From Emmonsiellopsis sp. PD_33 (taxonomy: Eukaryota > Ascomycota > Eurotiomycetes > Onygenales > Ajellomycetaceae): a stretch of 64,000 nt of DNA. Under the pieces are notes generated by a model. That model saw only the letters and a program-made list of their open reading frames with translations, was not told where the DNA came from and searched no databases. The position numbers and the translations under genes were made by a program. Where the stretch lies: the NCBI GenBank assembly GCA_032988165.1, contig JANTQF010000010.1, positions 186,001 through 250,000 of the forward strand, read 5' to 3'. Positions 53,895-64,000 of the stretch are shown piece after piece. Within the stretch, counting starts at the first letter, position 1. Every line of letters begins with the position of its first letter.

Positions 53895-56800
53895 CTAACC
53901 GACCTGCCATCCACGGTAGTCGCCCGAACACAGAGTTCGTAACTATCACTCCAAGAGCCTCGAAGTATCATCACCGACAAAACCTGGCTCTCTACAAGCA
54001 AGAAAAACTTTACAATAGTAGGCCTCAGACTGTCCTCCGGTGATTATGTTCTTGCCGTGACCGTCAAGCTTCCGACTATGAATAGGACTTTTGGGGTAGA
54101 ATCTGAGGGCCTAATCTATCGGAAATACGAGTCCAAGAGGGGTAGCAGCTTTCCTTCCACCCAAGAAGGATCGCAAGAAGAGAGGAAAAGGTCATAGATC
54201 GTCGAGGAAATTCACTTGACAAAAGTGATCGACTCACCTGCAGCTTTTTGGTGCAAACATCTATTTTGACGATCATTTTGTTCGATGTCGGCGTGGCTCG
54301 AACTGTCGCTGATTCAAACCCACTGCGCCGAGACTTCCTTGACACATGGAGACAGAAACTCGGTGGTCCTCTTCTGCACGGGAATGCAGTAGCAACCCCC
54401 GCTAGCAGGGTTAGAGCGAACTCTGTTCTGAGTGCTAGTGGGGAGAAGTTTGAACTTCCCGAAACTGTCCCGAACAAAGTGATTAACTAGCGCTTTGATG
54501 CTCAGTTCCACGTTTTTGACAGGGATTTGTCGCTCAAGAAGTCCGTCGGCTTCCTCACAAGAAAAATCCGCTTGCCTCCCCCCCCAAAAACTGCGAGTTA
54601 GGAAAAGAAAGACACCAGGGAGACCGAGACCTACTTCCAAATTTCCACCCTACTCCGAAATTAGACCTGAAGCTCTTAACTACATTTTCCGCCAAGATTT
54701 CGCTTGCATCGAGCTCGCGTGGGAGTGGGTGGGGCGGAGAGACCTTCCTCTTATGATTGGCATCGTCTTTCTCTTCTTTTGCCCGGCCACGTTGAATGGC
54801 TCCCAGTAAAAGTCGGAGGGCGTTAACTGACGATACCAAACTTGAGAACGTTCAACCACAGCTCAGGATATTGGCTCATAATGGGTAAGATATTTTTTGG
54901 TACCTCTTCCTTGTGTCTGCCTTCGGCAGTTATTATAAATGGAAAGTAGAAATATATTTTCTGATTTCAGCACTTGCTCCACAGCAGCGTCAACTATTGA
55001 ATTTGGTTCATGCGGGGGAACTGAACAAATGTTGTAAATACATGCTGCAATTGAATGGACTAATGCTAGTGAATAGACCGGAGCTGATCTTCCAGCTCCA
55101 TGCTTTGGACCCAACATAATTTCCTTTGCTCACCATCAAGCTGCGAGATGGCCTGGAATGCATCATACCTACATGACCCTAAGGGCGCTAACCCCGCACG
55201 TTCGCTTTGGAAATGCGAAGTTGAGGAAGAACGAGGGGTGGGAATAGTATTTTAAGCGATGGCTGCTTGAAAAAGGGGTCGTCATACTGGGGACGAACTA
55301 TTTCCTGCTGTCCATTCAAAGTCTGGGAAATTATACAAGTTTACCATTTTGTCACTTGACAGCCACTAGAGCCTACCATGGAGGCTTCGTCAAGACGGCC
55401 CGACTAAACACCCACCACCATAAAATCCTGAGGTTAAAATCAAACGAGATGGATTCTCTCGTGGAGAAGGCCTTACGACAGGTTAAATCCGGGCGTTATT
55501 TCGGATTTGCTTCCTTTTCTACCAACGATCTCTTTTAGGGCGACGGAATACCCGAACTGCTTACCAGCTTGAAGAGATCATTGATCGCAAGAAGCTTGCG
55601 ATTTGTGACTGAGGTGCAGGCGCCTGTCAGACTAGTTAATACCCTCGCCTCCCCATCAGGAAACTCGAATTCACCCAGCAACTGAATTTTCCCACCAAGT
55701 TCCTTATTTCCGAGCAAGATTGAACCAGAGGAAAAGAGGCAATCCGACTGGGCTAGGAGAGCCAAACCGGAGAGAGGCTGAATTGAGGTCTAGCGGCAAA
55801 CTGCCTTGTATCCTTGGCCGTTCTCTTGACCCTTTTTGGCTCTGTCTCAGGCACACGATGGTTTCAGTCCGCCTATTCCGGAGGTGTGTCGGAAGGAAGA
55901 AGTCCAACATTACGACAAAACCTTCCCCCTCAATGAAGCCAAAACACCAGAAGGCGGGGCAAGAGCAGGGTTGATGGTTCCTCAACATTTTTAGGAATGG
56001 ATTTAACTTAGTACCAAGGGGGCTAACTGGTTAGCTCCGCTCTAACAACAGTCCGTTCCATCCCTACCAACAGGGCCCCGGCCCCTCGCTTCGCCAATGC
56101 CGACGCCGGTATGGCCTTGCAGCGGTTGAAGCCGTTTGGCTCATCTTCGGAAGCCTTCAGAAAATCACAAGACAAATGAGAATCAAGGAAGAGAGAAATC
56201 CTGCTTTTCTCATATTATCCGGATCTGATTTTCTCCATCTGCGACGATTACTCCCTGCCAATAAGATTGTGCCCCGCAAAATCATATCTCTGTTCTGTGC
56301 TGTCCCTATCAGTCGCCCCCCCATGCAGAGGCTGACAGTGGCAAGGAAACCAATCACGTCGCAGATCGTTATTGTCTTCAACTGGCCACCAGAGGACGTA
56401 TGGGAAGAAGCAAAAGTATAATTGCCGATCTGCACGTACATATGCATCGTACATCGTCAGGAAGTCAGATTTAAAAGCAATTGATACCTCTTCTCTAAGC
56501 GAGGTTGAACTGCACCCCCCTCTTCGCCCTAACTACTGCTCGACATACCCTTTTAGCTCCATGAGCTAGTCAGGCCGCTCTCGAGCCGTTTTTGGAAGGT
56601 TGGAAAGAATCGACGATGATTGCGATGGCTGGTCTGCCCCTCACCCCCTTTTCATTCTGCCTGTGAATCAGTCTTAACGGATGAATTGTGATTCCTGCTT
56701 AATGGGTGACATATACGGGGGGCGGGGAATTGCCTCCGGACTATCCCTTAATTTTAGGAAAGTGGTGCTGTCCTTCCTTTTTCGAGAGGATGGCCATCAG

Positions 56801-58311
56801 TCTTGTTTTATCATCATGGGGGATATCGTCGTCTCTATCGTTATCATTAACTATGGTGATCGAGAATTATCACCAAAGGTTATCGATACTACATGTACGA
56901 CCGTTATCGCGGCTACCATGATTTGCTTCCGGTGGTTGATCCGCCCACTGCCATGGGGCGCAAGCTAGCAAGACGCCGAACACCGGGGAAGCCGAGCCCA
57001 GACAATGGCAGACATGGATGGCTGGGTCTCGACGCAGCCGAATACTTCCGTCGCTTTGACCTCTTGCCCTCTTGCCCTAGCGGCCTTTAGTTCAGCAACT
57101 ATCTCTCTTTCCACCCTTCTCGAAGACTCGAGCGACTTCTCAAACACGCTACGAGCAATTCCAGACACACTACAAGCCTACAAGAGATACCGGCCCACAT
57201 CAATTGGCAAGAGTGAACGCCACTGAATGGCAGCATATATGGAGACCAATTTTAGCAGGGCGCGATGATCGCTCCGCGAGCCTAGACCCGTACATCTTGG
57301 CTGGATGGAGCGGGATTTTATTTTCCCTTAAGATTATTTCTTCCTTTTTTGGCCCGAGATGCGATAGCGCCAATGAAGCCAAAAATATCGCCTGGTGCTC
57401 CCCAAGACCCTGGCAGGAAGGTCGGGAAAACGAGGACCAAAAAATAAAGAAGTGACAAGGCAAATCACCATTGCTTCTCTCCCGTTACCCACTGCTATGG
57501 ACGTCCCCTCGATGCACGACTTAAACGGCTGGCGACGGATCCGTATCCGAGTTTTCTCCTTTCATTCCGCCGCCTGCTGTTCTTTGTTTTCTTTTTCTCT
57601 CTTTTTTTTCCCATTCAGTTTCCCCTTTCTCCTGTCCGCAATCCTCTCTTGGGGTGATCCCTTAACCTTTGTTTCCAAATTCCCTTACTCCCTTGAACCT
57701 CGTCTTCCGTTCGGCAGTGGCTGCCGTACCTGCGGCAGCCATCGACTATCTCCAATCTTCAATCCAACATTCACACTTGTTTGAACTTGCTACATCCATG
57801 AAGAAAGGCCGAAAAACCCCTTGTTAGTGACTACTGATACCACCCGGCGGAGGAAAAGAAAGCAACTGATTCAGCCAACCAAAAAAAAAGGCATAGTTGC
57901 CAAGGGCCCCTAACGGGGAGTTGTTGTCTCCATCCCCGCTGATGTCCTTCTTTACGAACCCCTCCACCACATTTTTGTCGGTCAGGGTTCGTCCATATTT
58001 TCTTTCTCTTTTTCTCACTGGCTTGGCCATCCCTGTTCAACATGCGGCGTGCATCAACATGGTTCCTTACGCAAGATAAAAGTTCAGGCTGTTCGAAATA
58101 GTTTCGTTCTCACCCCTATACAAAACCTGCATATCATGTGAACGCGCTTATGCATATGCCTTCTGACTAGGTAATAGATCGCCGCAAAGTTCACTTTGTG
58201 GGGAGAATAGGATAGCAAGGATGATATGAGGGGCAGAGGGCTGGCCAGGCGCCCTGGAAACACCCATCGATTGGCATCTGCGTTTGATACTGTGTGAGGA
58301 CTCAGGAGAGA

Positions 58312-58335
58312 GGGGGGGGGAGGGGGGGAGGGGGG
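58312..58335 (+). other. G-run cluster with quadruplex potential
   Basis: Runs of 9, 7 and 6 G separated by single A bases; the long first run can supply two tracts, so a four-tract G-quadruplex with single-base loops is possible. It lies in the gene-free region. Confidence 0.7.
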
Positions 58336-61300
58336 CGCAAAACGGAACGATCGATATGAACCATATCTTTTTCCCACAGATGTTATCCCTCTCTTCATCC
58401 CATGCTCCCCTGTTCTCCTCCTACATTCTCTCATCGTTGAGTCTCATGAGGAGATTGATGCAAAAAACGACCAAACCGCTGTTCCACAAATCTCATTGTC
58501 CATTTGTCTTATTGATATACACCCTCAGATACTGCCAGCATCGATTGATGCACTACAAAGACGTGCAGCTAGCCAACTTCATAACAGAGGAAAGCATGAA
58601 GATCCTCCACACCATCAATGAAAGTCCCTTGCTATCCCATTTTGATTTCCTCCCATTTTATTCTCTCTTCATGAGAAACTTACTTGGGACTCAATTATGT
58701 CCCTTGTTAACTAGCTTGCATGCTGTTTGCACTACCTAGGGAGGGTCTCACTCTCCTACATCATCCAAGACTGAAATAAAAGTATAAAAGGATGATTATT
58801 ATTTACTGTTCTAACTGCTGGATGAAGACTGGAGGGGGAGATTGGTATGGTATCTACCTGCCTCGGTATCTACACTCAATATCACGGTAGATAATGTATG
58901 CCATCTGCCGCTGAGAATGAGAAAAAGCCACGGGAATATCCATCCATTCCAAGTGTCTTGTTAGCTTGCATCGCATAGTTATCTCTAGAGCCCCCCCTGA
59001 ATCTGAATCATCCATACTCTCTTCTATCTGTTGCAAACGCATTCACCTAACCCCCCCCTGAAATCCTTCTACATAGACAATTCCCCTCCCGTTTATAATT
59101 TTTTCTATGACATAATTGTTCCAGCAACATCGTTAAAAACGCGAACATGAGACAAAAAGGAGAGGATATAACGAGCTGTTCATTAGTTTTTGTTTTTCTT
59201 TGTTGTTCGGCATCATAAAAAATGCCGCGGGATGTGGATTTAATGCAGCTTTCATACTGTAACAAACAGGGACCTTCCCTACCTCTCTCTGCTCTTCAGC
59301 TGCTGGGACTGATGATGTATGTTCATGCTTGGAACTATGTATGGGCGAAGTTATGGGCCGGGCCCATAAGGGGTTGAAGGAAGGAAGGGATGGATCGGTT
59401 GAATAAATAGGTTTATGTAGAGAGGTAAACCATTTTTAGATATATAATATCTATAACGAAGCCCTTTCGAAATTGGCCGAGTATGATATTTTGATCTTTC
59501 AAAATACATGTTGTTCCTTCCCCCCCTTCCTTTATTGAAGGAATTATAGGCAGGGTTTGATGTTTGTCGGGAATGCTTATTTTTCATTCATTGAAGGGGG
59601 ATGGAAGATTGGTGTCTTTATGGCTAACGTACACTTATACTTGCTAGGGAGATTAGGTTCTACAATGCAGCCATGTCTGAAAACTCGCCATCTTAAGAGA
59701 AATTTGATGGATTCGCAAGCTTTCCATGAAATCTTGACAATTACAAGCTTCATTGATGGGCATCCGGAGCCATCTGCATAGAAAAAACTCGATTGTCCAT
59801 CCCCAGCAGCTTCTAGCCGGATAATATTTAACCTAAACAATATCGTGATAGCCCAATAACCCCCGGAGAGATTATCTCCCTGACTTCAAAGCTCCTGTTG
59901 GGCTGGCCTTCGTGGTATATGCCCACGGGTGGGCGAGATCAGGGAAACAGTGAAGATGAAGGGAACAACATGCTCACTTCTCACTGATATAGTGGGTCCT
60001 CCTCTGACAGGAATAAGCTTTACACGAACTGCGCTGCCTTTGAACCGAAACATATGTCCCTGCCTGGTAGTACTGGCGGAGAAACCTGTTACTTCGTTTG
60101 CTTGTAAGTTTTCTGGCTTATGATATAGCAACTTCGATAGACCCGATTTCCCATTACGCCCGGCCCCTTGCGGCTGCGAGAAGGGGCATGTGTCTTGGAA
60201 AGCATCAAAGCTGATATTTCTAGGATGTACCTTTGCCGTCTCCCCGTCCCCGGTCAAGCGAATATACGCCAAATACCGATTTCGGAGACAGTGGAGTGGG
60301 GATAGCATCCAAGACAGGTGATCCGGGCGGGCGATTTCCCAAACCAGAAATGACCCCGCCTCTGTATTCCTGAGGGGAGGGAAATAATACTGGGACTGGA
60401 TTAGAGGGGAAGGGGGATGAGCGGGCCGGTTCTGTTGTCGGTGATGGAAGTTGAGGCCCAGAGCATGGAGGTATGTCTCGAGATTGCCTTTGCAGACACT
60501 CACATGGATTTGCCCACTATGAATCCAAGGGCTTGCAGGGTATCTAAACGATCGAGTCTGTGCGAGGAGTGGCGTGGAGGTCTGAGAAGACGCCTTACGG
60601 GAGTTCTCGTCCAAACTGGTAAGCTAAACCAGGGCTTTTTCCTGGGGTTGTCCGAATAATTGTATGTGGTCTTCCCAATGGCTGTATTTCATGTATGCTC
60701 CGTGGACGTCGATTCGCTCCATCGCTTGTAGCCTGCAAGTGATAGCTCCAGCAGAAACACCGATGAGAGACGAATATCCCCGAGTTCGATATGCTCCCGC
60801 ATGTGTTTCAAATTTGTTCCATGCCATGGTGCTTTGGACACCAGGGAACTGGGAGGCTGGGTGTTCATTAGTTCAAGGATCCTTTGTAGCCTGGGAAGGA
60901 CGAGAGACCACTACTATGTGGTTAACTTGGATACCGAACTTTGCGGTGAGAAGCCCTGGAGTATGAAGTACCCTTGACCATGTTGATACACCGCGCATCC
61001 ATACGAACTCAGGGATAGGCGTTTGTGGAATACCTACATAATGGCATATGTAGGAACCGCCACAACGCTCCATGACTAGCGGGTTAAAACAGGAGCAGGA
61101 GGCGCTGCCTATGTTTGATTGTCATGCCCAAGGAAAAGAAACCCGAGCGAGACACAACGAAGAAAAAGCAAGAAATGTGTTGGTGCTGACCTTGTCATTT
61201 GAAACCAGCATCATCCCTGGAGAAGTTGGAGGGTTTATATAGAGCTGCTCCGGCACTAGCTACAGCCTACCGGTAGCGGGGAACTCGGAAGAGAGGGCTT

Positions 61301-63181
61301 TCTCATCACTGCTCGAACTTCTCACTTTGCTAACGGGATAGCGTTCTGTCAATGTTTCAAATCGATTCCTAGCCATGAACATTTCGGCCCTGTCACCGAA
61401 ATGGCCCAGGCGATGGGGGAGGGATGCACCAGTGGGCCAAGAAAAACAATAAGAATCAGATGTGATGCGCCCTGTGAGCTGCAATGGTAACTAAATAGCT
61501 GGTGGCACTGGTTGGCTTCTTGCTGCGGATATAAAAAAATGCCGACAACCCAGAGAGTTTTATTTACCGGTTGCTGTGGCAGATATTATATGCTGAGGAC
61601 CCCTGAACCTAGTATTTCTAACAGGATGAACTCATGACCCTTGTCAGTTTCCAGAGCCAGAAACAACATTGATATGTTGACATATGAGGCTTGCTTCCTT
61701 CCATGCTTACATGATCTATGTGGTGTAGTTAGTAAATGTATATAACTCCCAAGGTGTTAGAGGATAAAAAGTTTGATGGATTGAGCCTAGCTATGTGTAA
61801 CCCAGGTATCTTTAGAGTGACGTTCTCCAGCACTGGGGCCGCGTTGGTTGCCAAAGTAGGCAAAAAAAAAAGGCAACGAATCGGCAACGATTATCCGTCA
61901 CTGGGATAACCAACGGATTCTTCCACCTGTTTCTTTGCGGGTTTAGAACGGTAGCGCTCATTCGGATCTCGTGGGGTGGTAGAGAGGACGATGTGTGTGT
62001 TAGGAAAGGTGGGGTGGATGCTATCAGTTGAGGGGGTCGCAGCTGTGATAAGCACGCTGCATAATTGCTTTTTCTCCCTGTTCTCTCAATTTGGTTAACT
62101 ACGGGCCGAGATAGCCCGAGTAGAGCGGCGATGAGGCACTGCAGAGTGACCGGCGTCCTGAAACAAGCTTGAAACGCAGGGACAAAGAATGGGTGGAAAG
62201 GTTAAGACGGCTTTTAAGGGGAAAAAGAAGGAGAAAAGTTTCTCAACCGATTCAAAATTGGCGTTTTGGGAGTTTCCCTGCTTCCTCACTGATTTAACTC
62301 CTGGAATGGGTCGAGGGATTTAAGTAATATACCGTAGAGTAGAAAGGGCTTTTGGATGTAGCTAACTACCTACCAAGGTTCTTCCTTTGTGTATATAGAT
62401 CAACATCGTGAATAGATAGTTACCTAGGCGGATAGCCAGCGGGACTTAACTCCTCCATTGTTCATGAAGCAATGTGCTTTTGAAAGACCAAATTTATTGT
62501 TTTCCGCATTCGTTCCGTTCTGCGGAAGCCGTTAGCTTGTTCGTTGCTGGTAGATTAGGCATGAACCATATGCTCACGCTATCTTCGCTTTGATATTGTA
62601 GCGTAAAGGCGAGACGAGGCGGGCAATTAAAAGGAAAAGGGGAAGGAAAGGAAACGGACGGTACCTAGAAATGAACACGTAGATTAGAAAGACATTGTTG
62701 AGTTATTGTGAACTTTGTCGTCTGGTATCACCGATGGAGAGGAAATGGAAGGTCCAAACTTTCGTCTCTCACAAAGCGGTACTGCCGTTTCGGATGGTAG
62801 ATGAAAACGACGTTGGCGTCAAATGTGAGCAGAGAAGGTTGACGTGTATGTCAGTGGCAATGGGAAGAGGTGAGTCAAAATCAAGGGCCAGGAATGAACT
62901 AGGAGAAGTATAAGTAGTAGTTGGTCGGTATGCCATTGATATTAGTATTATCCAAGATTCATTGCGACATTTTCCAGCGGCGGCAAGGGAGCGTGTAAGA
63001 AAAAGGACAGCCACCACTGACAGACACCCTTTTTTGCGTAGTCAAAAAGGACAGACAAAGACATTATAGTCCGCGGAAACAAAGAAAGCAAGACCAAAAC
63101 AAATCTTTTCGTTTCTCATTCCAAATGATCCCAACATAAATGCAAAAGTAGATAGAAGTATCGTCCCCCCCCTTCAACTCG

Positions 63182-63520
63182 TCAAATATTCTTCATTATC
63201 ATCCTTCCCAGCAGCACATCCTCATTACCTGACAACTGGAAACCACGGCGATTCCCAGCATAAGAAAATGGCGTATATGAAGCGTCACCAACCCCGGTAT
63301 ACTTTTCTTCCGTGGCACCAGCACCAGGAGCGGAGGTCGGATTGGCGGGGCCAGTACCAGAACGTTGACGGCGGGGGCGACAAAATCGGCACGGATTATC
63401 GACTACACGTTCATCGTAGCGGGTGCTTTCTGGCGGACAGACGTATCGGTTGACGCAGCGGTGAAGAGGGCCCCAGCTTTTGTGACCGCAGCTGTGGACG
63501 AAGACCTCCTTGTTGCACAT
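63182..63520 (-). CDS. Small cysteine/histidine-rich fungal protein, unknown function
   Basis: A single exon of 112 aa. The first 50 residues hold MCNKEVFVHSCGHKSWGPLH, then C, YVCPP and NPCRFCRPRRQR: six Cys and several His in C-x8-C-x-H and C-x2-C spacing, which suggests zinc binding. The rest is Gly/Ala/Ser-rich with no signal peptide or membrane segment. The frame starts with the family-like MCNKE and ends at a clean stop. I recognise the pattern as common in filamentous ascomycetes but know no function. Confidence 0.6.
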   Translation of the reverse strand: MCNKEVFVHSCGHKSWGPLHRCVNRYVCPPESTRYDERVVDNPCRFCRPRRQRSGTGPANPTSAPGAGATEEKYTGVGDASYTPFSYAGNRRGFQLSGNEDVLLGRMIMKNI

Positions 63521-64000
63521 TTCAGGATTTTTTCTTCGAGGAGGTGAATATAACGCTTGATTGAATAGGGGGATTTGGTTGGGTCTAGCTAATGTGGTTG
63601 GGTTGGTTGTCTCGTCATAGAATGGACAAGATAATCGAGGTAGTTTTCGAGGATTGCGAGTCGTTTATTTCTTTTTCCTGGACGTATTATATCATGTGTC
63701 TCTCGCCGTGCACGCTGTTTGAGGGGGGGTTTTCTGTCTTAAAAAATATCCGTGGGCGACTGATGGATGGGAGAAGTAGGTGGAAGTATAGTCTATCGTC
63801 GTTACCGTCATATCCGTCTCGCAAGAGGTGGTTTGACGAGTGTATATTTATACTATAATTGGCCGGAAAATGTGAGACTGAAAGGGAACCAACGGAGGTG
63901 GTGTATTCCGCAAGTTGCCTCCTTTGCAAGAGTTATTTGCCAGAGCCTAGACAGAATGGGCAAATGGCAGCACGGATGGAGCAGATGCCTCATCCTAAAA
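63521..64000. other. Right edge: upstream region of the small Cys-rich gene
   Basis: 480 bp with only short overlapping frames. It probably holds the promoter of the minus-strand Cys-rich gene. Nothing further can be supported. Confidence 0.4.

Larger units (their letters stand above)
52781..63181. other. 10.4-kb region with no convincing protein-coding gene
   Basis: I read both strands for domains, spliced exons, tRNA boxes and transposon proteins and found nothing I can support. GC content looks similar to the flanks, so this is not an obvious RIP-mutated transposon. Pyrimidine-rich stretches (57560-57670) resemble promoter or leader DNA. The longest stop-free frame is on the minus strand at 59886-60614 but lacks an early ATG. 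The region could be an extended control region, one or more noncoding transcripts, or decayed sequence. Confidence 0.5.

Noticed and set aside
54299..54330. tRNA B-box-like sequence (GTTCGAGCC on the minus strand)
   Set aside because: The flanking bases cannot form a T-arm stem and no matching A box or acceptor stem is present.
56020..56060. Near-palindrome GCTAACTGGTTAGC, considered as a transposon end or tRNA D-arm
   Set aside because: There is no second copy nearby, no target-site duplication and no tRNA fold.

Overview
The window is eukaryotic nuclear DNA from a filamentous ascomycete. Short introns (mostly 50-80 nt) with GTAWGT-type donors, CTAAC-like branch points and YAG acceptors, dense two-strand gene packing and fungal-specific families point to the Eurotiomycetes, most likely Aspergillus or a close relative. 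I hand-spliced the genes; coordinates marked as spliced come from reading frames and splice signals, not transcript data. I found no tRNA, rRNA, CRISPR array, intact transposon or secondary-metabolite cluster.

Region 1 (1-14 kb): the 3' tail of an unidentified gene, a DUF726/Mil1-type membrane protein, the divergently transcribed small-ribosomal-subunit biogenesis pair TSR1 and UTP7, the urease GTPase UreG with GATA sites upstream, and the glutamine-rich LIM-binding-domain regulator PtaB.
Region 2 (14-36 kb): a large AAA ATPase probably targeted to mitochondria, a low-complexity orphan, the replication-fork repair scaffold Mus7/Mms22, an 84-residue membrane protein, the INO80 subunit Ies2, a Pex14-family peroxin and a wax-synthase-type MBOAT acyltransferase.
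Region 3 (36.7-50.1 kb): the COPII coat protein Sec31 and an RRM protein, then five consecutive genes for mitochondrial proteins: a B12D/NDUFA4-like protein, Cox12 (COX6B), the carrier Dic1, mitochondrial PheRS and Mge1 (GrpE).
Region 4 (50.8-64 kb): a septation-associated Uds1-domain protein, about 10.4 kb with no convincing gene, and a small cysteine-rich protein.

The observations most worth following are: (i) coding-strand composition flips from C-rich to G-rich about 150-380 nt before the stop codon in most long genes on both strands, in two cases with G-run motifs at or just after the stop; (ii) three neighbouring mitochondrial genes need exons of 16, 13, 3 and 5 nt to keep frame or conserved residues; (iii) a TCACGTG element recurs in five intergenic regions; (iv) four CCAAT boxes sit within 60 bp of the DIC1/MSF1 divergent promoter; (v) the 10.4-kb gene desert.
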